Source: Rhexocercosporidium sp. MPI-PUGE-AT-0058 (Eukaryota > Ascomycota > Leotiomycetes > Helotiales). Taken from it: DNA of 64,000 bases. The notes beneath the pieces are model-generated. The model was given only the letters and a program-made list of their open reading frames with translations. It searched no databases and was not told the DNA's origin. The position numbers and the translations under genes are program-made. Positions 1 to 11,678 of this stretch are shown here, piece by piece (within the stretch, counting starts at the first letter, position 1; every line of letters starts with the position of its first letter). The DNA is taken from positions 1,736,001 to 1,800,000 of the forward strand of contig JAGTJL010000007.1 of assembly GCA_020746875.1 (NCBI GenBank), in the 5' to 3' direction.

Positions 1-298
1 TCTTACTCGCACCGTATGCAAGCTTTTCAGCTTCAGCGAGCTGGCCGGTCTTGTACAGCGCATATGCCTTCTCGAGAACACAGCGTTCGGCCAATTTATC
101 TCCTCCGTCATCCAGGGCCCGCAGGGCATCGTCGAAGCGGTCGAGCTTGAGCAGTGCTACAACGCGGGTGTGGAGAGCATCGGGATTGTTCTTTGACGAC
201 TTCAAAACGGCATTGACGGCCTTGAGAACTTCCTCGTGGTCTTCAATGGTCGAGCCGCGGAGGAGGGAGGTCAGGGTCGCCGTGGGGTTGGCAGCCAT
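1..298 (-). CDS. SRP72: Signal recognition particle subunit SRP72, 5' part only
   Basis: This is the N-terminal 97 or so residues of a gene that runs off the left edge. The ATG lies at 298 and the protein opens MAANPTATLTSLLRGSTIED, which matches fungal SRP72. It continues into helical repeats with LLKLDRFDDALRAL and AYALYKTGQLAEAEKLA, the alternating pattern of TPR units. SRP72 binds SRP68 and 7S RNA in the signal recognition particle, which targets nascent secretory proteins to the ER. The sequence reads GTAAGA from position 6 downwards, so exon 1 probably ends at 7 and an intron crosses the window edge. The assignment rests on remembered family similarity over a short stretch. Confidence 0.8.
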   Translation of the reverse strand, partial: MAANPTATLTSLLRGSTIEDHEEVLKAVNAVLKSSKNNPDALHTRVVALLKLDRFDDALRALDDGGDKLAERCVLEKAYALYKTGQLAEAEKLAYGASK

Positions 299-1628
299 CG
301 TGGAGGCCTGCTTGCGTATACAGTATCTTCAAAGATCGACTTGTCGGTTCATAACATATCCTGCAGATATCAGTAGCTTGCGCGGCCTAGATGCCAAAGA
401 ATTACGAGCAGATATGAGGCTGTTGAACGAGATAAACGGGGGGGGGTCATGTGCGATGGCGGGGTGAAATATGGAAAGTTGAACATGGCGAGGGAGGGTG
501 CGATGGTGGGGCGGGGGGAGGGGCAGATGTCTCGCTTGGTAGACCAATAGCAGAGAAGCGAGAGGGGGTAGCCAGTAGTTGAAGCAGAAGCAGTAGTAGA
601 AGAAGTTGAAGCAGAGCTCCATCCTCCCAAACCCAACCCAACCCAACCCAAGCCAGGTTGAAGGCCAGGTGCATGCCAAAATTGACAAAACGTTAGTCGG
701 TACCTGGGTACCGAGTCACGCCGAAAGCACGTGAGCTGCATATCATATCTTTATTCCCTTTTCAAATCAGTATTACCTACCACCACGACCACTTTAGCAG
801 ATGGTAAGGCTTTACATACACACTATATCTTATGGGCCCATCCATGGGTGCGAGAAGAGTCTCATGCCGAGTACCTTTGCAGCACAGTACAAAGTTGTAC
901 AGGCTCTTGCTTCGTTACTATTACTACAGTAGTCAGCAGCTAGAATAAGCTTCCAACCTTCTTCACGCACGCAAAACTAAGCCTCATACTTAGCGAAGGG
1001 TAGTCACCCGCTAGCAAGCAAGCAAGCAAAGCAAACAAACAGGCACAGGCACCAGAGACTACTGGCTAGGTCTCACTAAAAGGCAGAAAGGAGGTCCCGT
1101 ACAGAGAGGGGAGGGGGGAAGCATGGCGCAGGACATGGCTGATAGGAGATAGGGATAGGGATAGGGATAAGTTTCTTTCCCATCCATGCATTCATTCATT
1201 GCCCATGGTACATTGCACATTGGTGGCTGTCCCACCCCACCCACGGACAGTAGTTCGTCAGCATTTGGGCATGAGCTTCACGAGGCTGTGCCTGACCACT
1301 TTCTTCTTTTTCCCCACAAATCCTATCCTTCTCTTCCTCGTCTTCCTCGTCTTCATCCTCTCTCTTCTTTTCAAAATCTTGTCTGCTCTAGTCCTCGTTG
1401 CGAGTTTGCAGGCACTCGTTCCGTGCAGAGTAAGCCGGACCCTGGTCCAACTACCCTACCCCACGTTGATAACCAGCAGCAGCTAGTAACAACTCACAGT
1501 CGATCCCAGATATGGTCTCGAAAGAATATTCCCCCAACTCACTTCACCACTTCAGTACTCAAGCCATCAATTCACCCAGTGACACTTTCCTTCCAACCTC
1601 CAGCTCCAGTCAACGTACTGGCAGCATC
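299..1628. other. Divergent intergenic region SRP72 / StuA-like gene
   Basis: No convincing gene is seen. The stretch holds simple repeats: a CCCAA run near 627-652 and a GGGATA run near 1149-1170. It also holds several short open frames before the APSES gene that look like upstream ORFs in a long leader. Long leaders with small upstream ORFs are known for StuA-type genes. Whether the leader here is really transcribed cannot be seen. Confidence 0.4.
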
Positions 1629-2581
1629 ATGTCTTCCGAAATGCCCCCTCCAGTGCACGTCTCTCCATATGGTCCGCCCGCGCAAGGCAACAGCCACGGC
1701 CAGCCTTACCTACCCCAACCTGCGCAAGGTCAAGGTCAAGGTCAAGAACATCAGGAAGGGCAGACTTCCAACCAATATCCTCAATACTCCTACGACATCC
1801 GACTTCGCTATCCTCAAGACCCTTCCTCGCGTTCCTCGTATCCTCCTCCACTGGCTCATTCACAGGGCACTCAGCTCCCGCCCATGGCTGTCTCACCGCA
1901 AGATAATGGAGACTATGCTGCTCAGAGCATGAATATGGATATGACGGGACAGATTGCACCCATTGGTGTCAAGCCGAGAGTCACTGCTACGTTGTGGGAG
2001 GACGAGGGGACATTGTGCTTTCAAGTCGATGTCAAGGGCACCTGCGTTGCTAGACGAGAGGGTAGCTATCCACCCACTTAGTCCCAAACCTCGATTTAGA
2101 TAGCTCAAGGCTAACACCCCCCAACAGACAACCACATGGTCAATGGAACCAAGCTTCTAAATGTAGCAGGCATGACTCGTGGCAGACGAGATGGAATTCT
2201 TAAAAGCGAGAAGCAGAAACATGTCGTGAAGATAGGACCTATGCATCTGAAAGGCGTTTGGTATCCCCCCCCTCCCCTCTCACCCCATCTCAACAACCAA
2301 ACCCTAATCACCCCTCTAGGATCCCATTCGAACGAGCTCTCGAATTCGCCAACAAGGAGAAAATCACCGAAATGCTCTATCCCCTCTTCGTGCACAACAT
2401 CGGAGCGTTACTCTACCACCCCATCAACGGTGGCTACCCAGGTGCTGCTCAGATCCCAAGGAGTCCAGGGCTGCCACAGCCGAACATGACGGGAATGGGT
2501 GGTCAAGGTGTAATGGGACCTGGAAGTCCCCCTGTACCTGCTGGGCAGAGGTATGATCTCGACCGCTTTCAATCAGCTTGA
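1629..2581 (+). CDS. stuA: StuA-type APSES transcription factor, short C-terminus
   Basis: Exons are 1629-2061, 2128-2260 and 2320-2581 (275 aa). Both introns are 59-66 bp with GTAGCT/CAG and GTATCC/TAG ends. The APSES DNA-binding domain covers about residues 118-222, with [35 protein letters not shown] and [16 protein letters not shown], all hallmarks of StuA/Phd1/Asm1 regulators of development and conidiation. An in-frame ATG at 1512 would add 39 residues, but the ATG at 1629 has A at -3. StuA proteins are usually about 600 aa with a long Gln/Pro/Ser tail and a conserved patch of the RPxLDRAHTFPTPP type. Here the frame stops about 50 residues past the domain. An alternative splice at 2552 to about 2623 only changes the ending to RMEGY. 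The tail is missing or very diverged. Confidence 0.85.
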
Positions 2582-3214
2582 TGAGACCGTGTATTGGATT
2601 AGTGCTGATTGAGCAATGTGTAGGATGGAGGGATATTGAAACTGAAGCCCCGAGTGATTGTGGCTTGATGCCTAGGAGGAGCAATGATGGTTACGATACC
2701 TATGCGGAGCGGCACTTTGCTTGAAATTTTCGAGTAGTGGCTCCTTGATGATTGATGTCTTGCTTTTGGGTGTCCTTACATTGGTGGACCTTTGAAACGG
2801 CGAGGCAATGGCGTCAAAATATGGATGGATGGATGGATACCTTTCTCTAATTTCTTTTGCATTCTGTGGCAGGATATCACTATTAACTCGAAAATGCAAT
2901 CAGTACACAGAATGAAAACCTTCCTTAAAGTGTCGTTCTGTTCGGCTCATGCCAATTGTGTTCTCATGTCGCAGCTAGTATACAAGGCAGCTTCTCTGTT
3001 CATACAAGAGCGAAGACGAGATTAGCCATCCATCCATCCGTCCATCCCATGCCCTGATTAACCCACCACCACCACTGCCAATGTATAAAAGAGAATGGAA
3101 GCTTCTTATTGTAGTACAAAACGCCATGACAAGCTTTGCACTGCCGAAAAATAAGATTGAAAGCCCCGAACGCCGGTCACTGCGGGAGATGTGCTAACCC
3201 GCTCCTTGGACCTT
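2582..3214. other. Intergenic, convergent 3' ends
   Basis: I see no gene and no sequence resembling the missing StuA tail. A short GGAT repeat lies near 2820-2838. The stretch presumably holds the 3' UTRs of the flanking genes. Confidence 0.4.
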
Positions 3215-4155
3215 CTACGCGCGGGGCCGCTTGCGGGAGCTGCCTGGAGTTGGATGCATCTTCTCCTGCTTCTCTCGCTTGAGCTTCTCGTCCAGGACAC
3301 GGGCTATTTGAAATCAGTACATGCAAAGGAGATCAGTCTATGAGGAAACTCACTAAGAACGTCGTATCCAAACTGAGGGAACTCTAAACACATCGAGCGG
3401 AACTCGTCCTCGGCCTCGGCGCGCAGGGTATGACTGCGAGTAGCCCAGAAGTTGGCAACTGGAGCACGAATGGTGGTATCGTCCTTCTGGGTGTGGGCGT
3501 AGACGTATCGGGCGTATGCAATCTCGCCCTTCGCGGTGGAGTTGACGCAGTGGATCTTAGAGGAGGCGAGGGACTTGAGGGCTGGGAGGTTGAGCGTCTC
3601 CCCGAGAGTGTAAACGCGGGCGTGCTTCAGGAGTTGGTCACCGGTCTCGTCGACTTCGGGGGTAGCTGGATCTCTCTCAAGATCGCGAGAGCCAGGGACC
3701 TTGCGTGGGAAGTAGTCGCCGGTGTAGAGGAACTCGAGGAAACATCCAACGGCGTCGAGATCTTCATCGATCAGGTCAATTCGGCGCTCCTAACGACTGG
3801 TCAGCTGCGTAATAACAACGCAATTGATCTCAATACCCACGGAGACATCGTCGCTGAATTTGGCACAGGCGTCGGCGAACCATGGACTTTTGGTGAGGAG
3901 AGCTTGATGCGCTGTCAAGAGAGCCTGCTCATCACCTTGTCCAACCAGCAATCCGATGACAGGACTCTTGAGGTAATCGATATAAGTAGTTCGGGTGGTG
4001 GTTTCCTCCATTGGCTCTGCCTCGAATGGCATGCCATCTCCCTCCTCAGCCTCACCAGCTTCGATTTCAACAACCGGCACATCTCCGCCCATCTCTACAT
4101 CTGCTGGGGTGTCCGCCGGGATGAGCTCCTCGTAATTTTCGCCTGCGTCCGCCAT
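3215..4155 (-). CDS. BTB/POZ domain protein
   Basis: Exons on the minus strand are 4155-3841, 3789-3354 and 3303-3215, joined across 51- and 50-bp introns (GTGGGT/TAG and GTGAGT/TAG), giving 279 aa. After an acidic N-terminus of about 50 residues comes a fungal BTB fold: PVIGLLVG, then AHQALLTKSPWFADAC, then ERRIDLIDEDLDAVGCFLEF and LYTGDYFP at about residues 60-140. BTB domains mediate dimerisation and often recruit Cullin-3. No MATH, Kelch or zinc-finger domain is attached, so the partner is unknown. The C-terminus is lysine/arginine rich and ends SSRKRPRA, a possible nuclear signal. The first intron is a multiple of three but ends in a stop, so splicing is needed. Confidence 0.85.
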
Positions 4156-5258
4156 TGTATTGTCAGAAAGTCAAGTGGTGAGATTGGGGAGGTTGAAGTT
4201 GTTCTGTCAATAACGGAAGAAAGCTGACGGAAGCTGGATCGTGGAACAATAAATAAATCAATGCGCGTTAAGGAAAGTGATCTGGACGACAGCGTGAACG
4301 AGTGAATTAATGTTTGTTTTATAAGGATTGGTCCTCGGAACAATGCTGTTGGAAAGATGGATGGTGGTGGTGGAGGGACAGCTCTTTGGGGAGCTCGAGC
4401 TTCACTGATAACATTTCGAGAGGCTGGGAGAGGAATCGTGCCTGGCGCTTCAGGCCAAAAGGCCGGTCGCGGGATGATGGACAGACAGCATGGAACGAGG
4501 AACTTCATAGTACCCATATCTAGAAAGACTTTCTTTCACTTGTTGTTTCTGTGCAATACTATGGGTTCTTATGAACCATCATTATGACCAGCTTGATTGA
4601 TCCCTGTGGTGTTGTTGCCAGCCAGCAAAAGTGTCATTGTCTTGGAATATCTTTGTTTTGTTCCGTTCTCCTGCGTTTTGGTCTGAATCATCGGTGGGAT
4701 GTAATGCAGAAGGATTCTACAGAACGCGCCCTTGTTCTTCTTTTCAATTGCAACTCCAATGGAGAGGTTACACCAAGTAGTAGCCCCTCCATATTCATGT
4801 TCATATTCAAATGCGTGTCACAAGGTCAAGCTCCCTTCACATTTGATGTTTCAACAAGAGCCCTCCCTCTATCTTTCCACCCTTGCGTGCCTGACCCTAC
4901 GTGGGAGAAGGATTCGAGGTGGTCCAAACAGGTATTTATCCAAACGACCTCACGATGCCCAAGCTCTACCAATTGCATGTGGGCAGCAATACATTGCCGT
5001 CGGGTGGCGCCAAGGGTCGACGAGGCGAAAGTTAGATCCAACATCTTGTGTTAAAAGCAAGATTTTCGGCTGTTCAATCTTTCTTATTCTCTTCTCGTGT
5101 TTTCCCAAGAGCTATGCGATCTCCTCCTTAGATTAGTATATGCTACTAGCTTGAGCCCCATATTGTTCCCAAACGCCTCTAGGCCCTATGCCATACCGTG
5201 GTATCGAAAACAAATCCAAAGCGCTTTGCGCAAGAAACGCCTTTGCAAATGCGATCCC
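4156..5258. other. Intergenic, no gene seen
   Basis: Several open frames up to about 156 codons occur on both strands. None shows a recognisable domain, and none has a convincing start with matched splice sites. This is probably the promoter of the BTB gene plus the 3' flank of the PAP2-type gene. Confidence 0.35.
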
Positions 5259-6601
5259 TCATACCCGAGCCATCCGTCGTGCTCTATCTCCAGTACTGGG
5301 AATCGGTTTCTCGATCCTCAAGCACCACAGAAGAAGGTCTTCCAAAGGTAACATTACGAAAAACACCTTGTTGCAGAGGAATGCAATAATAACAACAAAG
5401 AAGGATATACAAGCGTCCAAATAATAATGGTTCGCGGTCGCGACGATCGTGATGAGAATCCAACAAGGATATCCGATGGCGACGAGGAGATAGAAGAGCT
5501 GCCACGGCTTCGACTTCCGTGTCTCTCCTGGCTCGAGCGACTTGCGCATGATTCCTGCGTGGTACAACATGGTACAACCAATGCAGAACGAGTACCCGAA
5601 ATGCATAGACGGCATCGCGGCGAGAGAGTTGACGTATTTCCCGCTCATCCACACGCTTTCCGCGTTGTTGTGTCCTACACTGTCGAGGAAACCGTACTCG
5701 CGTGGCAGCAGCCGTGGTGGCATACATGGATATAAGATGAAGATGATGAAGGCAAGTAGATTGGTGAGGGTCATGGTTCTCCTCACGACAGAGAATGTGT
5801 TGAAGGATGGAGCGACATAATAGTACCACGCAATGAATCTAGAATTCGGTCAGCAAAGACCGGAAACAACAAATTAGACGACCTACCCGACGGTTCCAGG
5901 AATATGAATCAGGGCGTACGAGCGATTCAAGACAGTCAAAAACGTCTGGTGCCCGTGCATGAACCATTGTTGCACATCCCTCTCGTGTACCGGCCAGAGG
6001 AAGCTCAGCCATGAAAATTGCTCGAACTCCAATATCGCCAACCCATGGTCCTGCGCTATATCCCATATGCCTGTCTTCGAAAATAGAGCCTGCGACATGA
6101 CGCTCGTGCAGCGGTAGAATGCGTACGTTATGATCCAATAGAACATCTCCATCAGAAAAGGGAATTTCTGCATGATCCTGCTGTGCAAGTGGTTCGAAAA
6201 GCGAGACGAGTTCGGTGTGTATAGCACGGCTCCACAGCATGATCGCTTCTTCGGTGAATTCTTCATCGTGGCCATTGAGTCCTCGCTCCAGCTGTCAGAT
6301 TCACCGAGCATGTATTCTTGTGCGAGAAGGTCGTCCGAAGCCCGGGCTGAATCGTCATCTGCGTCGCCCAAAAGGCCATTTTTCTTCCCTCTCCTGCGTA
6401 GCAGACGAAATCCTCGTCTTCGCGTCATGATCATCGAGCCAACGAGTATACTAGCAACCATCTAGACATAGTGTCAGTTCATGCCTCAGGAGAGGCAGTG
6501 TGCAGTCTCACAATCGGTTCTGCCCAGCCAGGTAGCCTCCAGGCAGGTGATGAGTTCCATTCGGGTTCCTCGTAGGGTACCGAAACATTTAGGGCTACCA
6601 T
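5259..6601 (-). CDS. Aur1/PAP2-superfamily integral membrane phosphotransferase
   Basis: Exons are 6601-6512, 6461-5887 and 5838-5259, with introns of 50 and 48 bp, giving 414 aa. The start was set by following the frame back through the first intron, which restores WAEPIMVASILVGS, a first membrane helix typical of this family. The catalytic PAP2 signature is present in exon 3: CMPPRLLPREYGFLDSV, then AAMPSMHFGYS with the first His, then TANHYYLDA with the second. Several hydrophobic helices surround these. The family (Aur1/Ipt1-like, PAP2_3) includes inositol phosphorylceramide synthase and related lipid phosphatases of Golgi/ER membranes. Which lipid is used cannot be read from sequence; true Aur1 differs around the first His motif, so this is more likely a paralogous PAP2 protein. 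Confidence 0.85.
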
Positions 6602-9600
6602 ATTTGCAGAATAGATTTCCCCTCAGATCGCCCGTCCCACTCAGTAGTTCGGATTCCCTCAATAAATTTGCTCAGCGTTCAAGAAGTGTATTATGCGCGA
6701 TAGATGTTGGTGTTTAAGTTGGCGGAAAATGTAAACAAAGGAGTGTGGGGTGGTTCAAGTCTTGCCTTTCAAGTCGAGGTAGGTACTTTGGTAGAATGAA
6801 TACTGGGAGATGAGCTGGAGACACAGCCTTGTGAAAAGGAGTATTGGAATGAGATCCTAGATAGAGCTTGACATGGCAGTATTTCAAGAAGGCAAGGCAA
6901 GGAGAAGTGGAGTTCAAACGACAATGTATCGACAAAGACGAAGGTACGGTAGGCACCAAGCGAAAGAAAGCAAGCAAGGACACAGACGTACGTGAGGTAA
7001 GGGGAGGAAGGATGCATGATGGAGGCGGAGTCAAGCTGTTGATAGTATCTCCAACCGGTTTCTTGGCAACGAAGATCCGCCACTTATTCTTGAGCCAGAA
7101 TTCCAGCCAAGAACGCCATAGGGAATGGGAAGATGGGCCCGGTTCCAGTGTAATTGGGCTGCCGCTGACAGGGCTCAGGGGTGGATCACTTCGCGAGTCC
7201 AGGGGAATGAAAAGGTACTGTACGAATTTGGTGAAGTACCCCAAAAAGTTTTTTCAATATATTTTCTTAATTAAAATGAAGCCATAGCAAGAGCTCCCAA
7301 AGTCACAAATTTTCACATGTGTCGGTGGCCGCATGTCAAGTGAGAACAACAGGCTGTAACTTCGTAAATGCGCACGCGAGCAGGAACGCCACCATTGCAA
7401 GCCCTGGCATCCCGAAACTGGTATCATACAGAGTTAATTCGTATACCTTCGATTCTTATTGGTAGCAGCTTATTGCGGACTTTAAGTGACGGCCCCTCGG
7501 AACAGTAGAAATGCATCAACAGCACGAGGTCGGATTCTTACTCCCATTGTTTTTTGTTGCTTTTAAATTATGGCGATCACAGCATTACTTTCCATCACCC
7601 TTAGCTCCTAACGCATGCACAATTTAATAAGCCGAACCATTAACCCTGCCGTACCGACTTTCGAATTCGATGACGCCCTCTGTAGCATCTGTGTGTACGA
7701 GACTAGCATCTACCTAGACATGGACAACTGTAAGAACGCCGTCACTGATGTGCTCGGAGAACAACTTTTCGTACATAGCAAAGATAGGAAACTCTCTTGA
7801 GAGCCTCCGGTTGGAAAAACTTTCACGACAAGCATCGGTATCCAGATACCCATCAAACATGGGTATCCCTGGCATGCCCCTCGTGGAATCCTCAAATGGG
7901 CAAGCCAGGATACGAAATATGGCAGGAAGCTGCTGGATGTATGAACTGCCCTAACGAACTTCTCGACATGCCTATTCATCCATATAGCTAAATAACGGAA
8001 ATGCTGTTCAATTTGTTTCCAACCAGTTGCGTGTTTAAGCCAGCTCACGCATGCTTCAAAGCCGAGTTCAAGCAATCATGCAAAGCCAAACATACTAAGT
8101 AAGCTACCTGCAATTCCAGAGTGAGGTGCAAGGTCGGGATAACCCCATCATTCTTTCTTCTCGTATCATGCATGCATGCGTCCACAACCAACTGATGGCA
8201 TTTCGAACCTTCAACGCTTCTACATTCTCTCATATGGCATTGGTTTTGGCTAGAAAAAATTCGTTGGTTACTCCTACCTAGTGCTTGAAAATTTCGTGTA
8301 TTTCCTAGTCAGGCTTCACCTAGGCTTGAAAAGATTGTTGGCCAGATCAGACTGCCATCCGTTCTGTCTCCCATTATGATTGGAATGAACGATTTCATAA
8401 TTCAGTTTTCACCTCGTACGTTTCCATTGTGGGTAGGTCATCCCATCATTGAGGCGCCGAGGTTGCCATCCCAATGCCTAGTGGGTGGCTTTTGCGAGTT
8501 AGGTTGGCAAGCGAGTATCATGTTGGAAGTGGTCCGGGTCAAAACGAATTGGTCTTATGATTGATCTCAAGGCCTGATGCAATAGATGCACAGTCATGTC
8601 AGACTCACTGTCCGCCATTAGATGCCTCCTCACTCGGATGAATGTCGCGTTTAAAATAAATGCCTCATTTCGAAGCGAAGCAAACTCGCTGATTTCAAAA
8701 CAATATGTCACGAGTGTGATTTCTTTGCACAAACCCGCCGCCAGCGTTTTACGGTCAACCCAGAAAATGGATTACATCCATCAGATTTAAAAGCTTCATG
8801 CACGCACTCTGTGATTCGGAAATTGTCGTCTTATATGTTCGTCCGAGGCTTGTGTCTCTAAAACGAGGGTTTATCGGCTCCTTCAAAGGAACTACCTCCT
8901 GAACAGGCTTTTGAGCCAACGCTACAGTAATATTACTCTTTATCTCAATGCAAGTAAAGGACGTATAGACACGCTCTTCAATTATTTTTGTTGTCACACT
9001 ACTTTGGCTCATGTTTCTGTTGTCAGTGTGACATAATTTCAGGTGAATTGGATCTTCCTACGGAACATCCAGTGTCCGACTCCAACGTCAACAATAAAAC
9101 CGTATGGCATGATAATAATAACCAACCCAGCTGATATCAATTACAAGACATTTTTCGATGCAGCTTATGCTGTAGATAATATTGAGCTCATAGCGTTGAA
9201 AAAACTGCTCGAATAGGGTCTAAAGGATTATAGGTACTCACCCATGATGTATGTTCATGTAGTCTCAACCAGTGGCAAAAACCAGGATATAACATTCGAA
9301 TCCGACGACACATCCAGATGAAGTGCGTTTTGCAGAGCAGTCAACTCTTGGAACCCCTTGTTCGCCAACCTCCTCCTGTTCTCTCGTGTCGTCACCGACT
9401 CTCGATTAGCTTCATAGGATGTTAGCTCTCCTTTCGTGGGTACGCTCCAGCATTTCCCTCACTTTCCTCAGGGAATGTGGACTTGGAACTGTCCACTCAA
9501 CATGCTCACACGGTAAACCAATCATGCGCTACTATGGTGAAAGGTCCTGAGTACCCATCTATCAAACCCCAACGCTTGAGAGCACTACCTCGCGTCTTTA

Positions 9601-10948
9601 GATGTAAGCAAGACTAAATTTACGGCATAACTATTGGTTGACATGAGCTTCAAGTTTTCTAAATTATTGATGTTGCAAAGTACTCTAACGAACATCTCTA
9701 CCGAGAAAAACATTCCCTCTCTCTCACTCTCCAAGCGAGTTTCCTGGCCAAACATTATCTTTGGACGCTTTCTATCATGGAGACTCTGTCACAAAACCAT
9801 GAAAAGTGTCTCGCGCTTTACCCCATTCATTGTACTCGCAGGGTGCAACATGCAGGTGAGTACGCGTCCTCGTACTTCCACTGCAGCTCTGACTGGTCAA
9901 AAGCTCCTGCTGTTGGGACCTGATCGGGAGTGATGTCAGGAACCCATCTAGAAATGCAGTAGGGTGGTAGTCTGCTCAGGATAGATTAGATATCCGAGCG
10001 TAAATACACACACGGGGATTTAACACGGTATTGGGGTGGCATGATCGGTGCGAATGTGTTGGTTCCTCCTGCATGGATTCATGTATACTACGAACAGCTG
10101 ACTGTCAACAACGCTCAAGTTAGGATTCATCATCTTGCTATTCTGGCCACTTTTGCCTTCCTGATTTCATGAAAGCCGCAGGGCTGAGCAGTGAGTTTAG
10201 ATCGTGCGAGATGGCGTGGATACGAAAACTGGAAATCGGTTATGTCTCCGCACTCCCGATCTCGAGAAACACGAGCAACGTCCCACACGAAACCTGGAAA
10301 GGAAGCAGTGTATGGAAATGAACTATCTGAAATGGCGACGACTCACCAGATTTCCAGTACATACACTCAACAACCGGCGGACTTGAATACTGGCAGCTCA
10401 GGGGAGAGTGCAGATAGATTCCCAGATGATCTCGTTGGCCATTTCGAGCGTCATCGTGAAATCGGAGAAAGATCGATATGACTATCGCTATATATTGTCG
10501 GCCGACGTGTTGGTTGACGTTCGTATAAAGCAGAGTGTGGAGGCGCAGTCAAGAATGTTGCTCTTGCTAGCGCCAGGACACTTTCTCGTTCCTGGAGAGA
10601 TCTGCAATTTCCATAGCCTATTCATTGATTCAAATACCTCTTTTGACTAGTGCCGTTTCAAAATGTTGCATTGTTCTCGTAAAATACCAGATTGGGACGA
10701 ATCGTCGACATGGAAGCTCATGTGTTGGCGGTAGTTGACCTTTAGCGATACCAAGACTCGATAGAGGCTGACGCATCACAACGCATGGTAAATACGAGGT
10801 AGGAACCAGTGAAGACGGGAAGGAACCCCGCATCGAGGAACAAACCACTATGGGCGTTTATACTTCTCTCGAACCATTCCTCGAGATTCATTACTCTGTT
10901 TGAACTTTGCTCCTGATATCCATCATCAGATTTTCTAAAGTCAACACC
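6602..10948. other. 4.3 kb gene-poor region
   Basis: No intact gene could be supported over 4.3 kb, the longest empty stretch in the window. Open frames are short, carry no recognised motif and lack consistent introns. An AT-rich patch lies near 7240-7280. One frame at 9109-9321 reads like protein but is broken by a stop and is listed separately. The region looks like old, decayed sequence. Confidence 0.45.
9109..9321 (+). pseudogene. Possible protein-coding relic, family unknown
   Basis: The frame from the ATG at 9109 reads MIIITNPADINYKTFFDAAY and continues plausibly (VDNIELIALKKLLE). It hits TAG at 9214 and then goes on in the same frame with GLKDYRYSPMMYVHVVSTSG to a TGA at 9319. A C-to-T change of CAG to TAG would explain the break. 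The composition looks like real protein rather than chance, but I do not recognise a family and no flanking exons were found. Low confidence. Confidence 0.25.
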
Positions 10949-11678
10949 ATGGCAGCTACACCATTGAGATCTATCATCCTCGCACTACGAGTCTGTGCCG
11001 GTATATTTGCCGGCGCTGGGCTAGGACTTTATGTAGTCATCTTCGCAAAGGTGGTTGATGAGCGATTTCCTGGCAGCGGAACAGGACTTACTGCACTTCC
11101 AGTTGGAGGCGTCAGTCACTTCTCCCATCCATCAATGATTTTAAGAGATTGTACTGACTACAACGACAGGCCGCAGCTTCTATTTTCTGGAATATAATTG
11201 CCCTTGCCATTGCCGCTTTCGCTCGACCACTCTGGTTTGCACTCGGCGACTTCGTTGTAGCAATCGTCCTTGCTGCACTGGGAGCTGTCGGTCTTCGTCA
11301 TGACACTGTCACCTACTTGAGTAATGGGATGTATCTACAGTACGATAACGGACCTTGGCTGTACCAGGAGATCGCTGGTGGAAGCTTCTTGCTTGCTTCA
11401 GTGTAAGTATCCAGTGTTATGAAGATGAAGTCGATTGTTAAGATACTGACCCACCCATCAGCCTCGTTCAACTCTTGCTAGTTTTGCTCAACATCTTGGA
11501 AAACAGACGAGTGAAGAATTTGACAAGAACCGAAGCAGCCCCTCCTTACACTAATGGTGCTGGACCGTATTACGTCGATGCGAAGAAAGAGAAGGATATC
11601 GAGGTTGATTGGAAGAGTGTTGTGTCTGAGGAATCGTTGACTAGTAGTGTTAAGAAACCCGAGGCTGTCAAGGCCTAG
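10949..11678 (+). CDS. Four-helix integral membrane protein, MARVEL-like
   Basis: Exons are 10949-11110, 11170-11402 and 11462-11678, with two 59-bp introns, giving 203 aa. The protein has four predicted hydrophobic helices: LALRVCAGIFAGAGLGLYVV, then SIFWNIIALAIAAFA, then FALGDFVVAIVLAALGAVGL, then FLLASVLVQLLLVLLNIL. A hydrophilic tail of about 55 residues is rich in Lys and Glu. This layout resembles fungal MARVEL-type membrane proteins, which act in membrane apposition and trafficking. No catalytic residues or signature motif are visible, so the function is unknown. An in-frame ATG 42 bp upstream (10907) exists, but the one at 10949 has the better context (ACACC before ATG). Confidence 0.75.

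Noticed and set aside
1149..1170. GGGATA repeats resembling a telomere-like tract
   Set aside because: The unit is not TTAGGG, the run is short and lies between housekeeping-type genes; it is an ordinary microsatellite.
3430..4227. 265-codon plus-strand frame
   Set aside because: It is the antisense shadow of the BTB/POZ gene, whose minus-strand protein is clearly conserved.
6745..6775. GGTTCAAGTC sequence as a tRNA B box
   Set aside because: The flanking bases do not form a T stem and no matching acceptor stem or A box was found.
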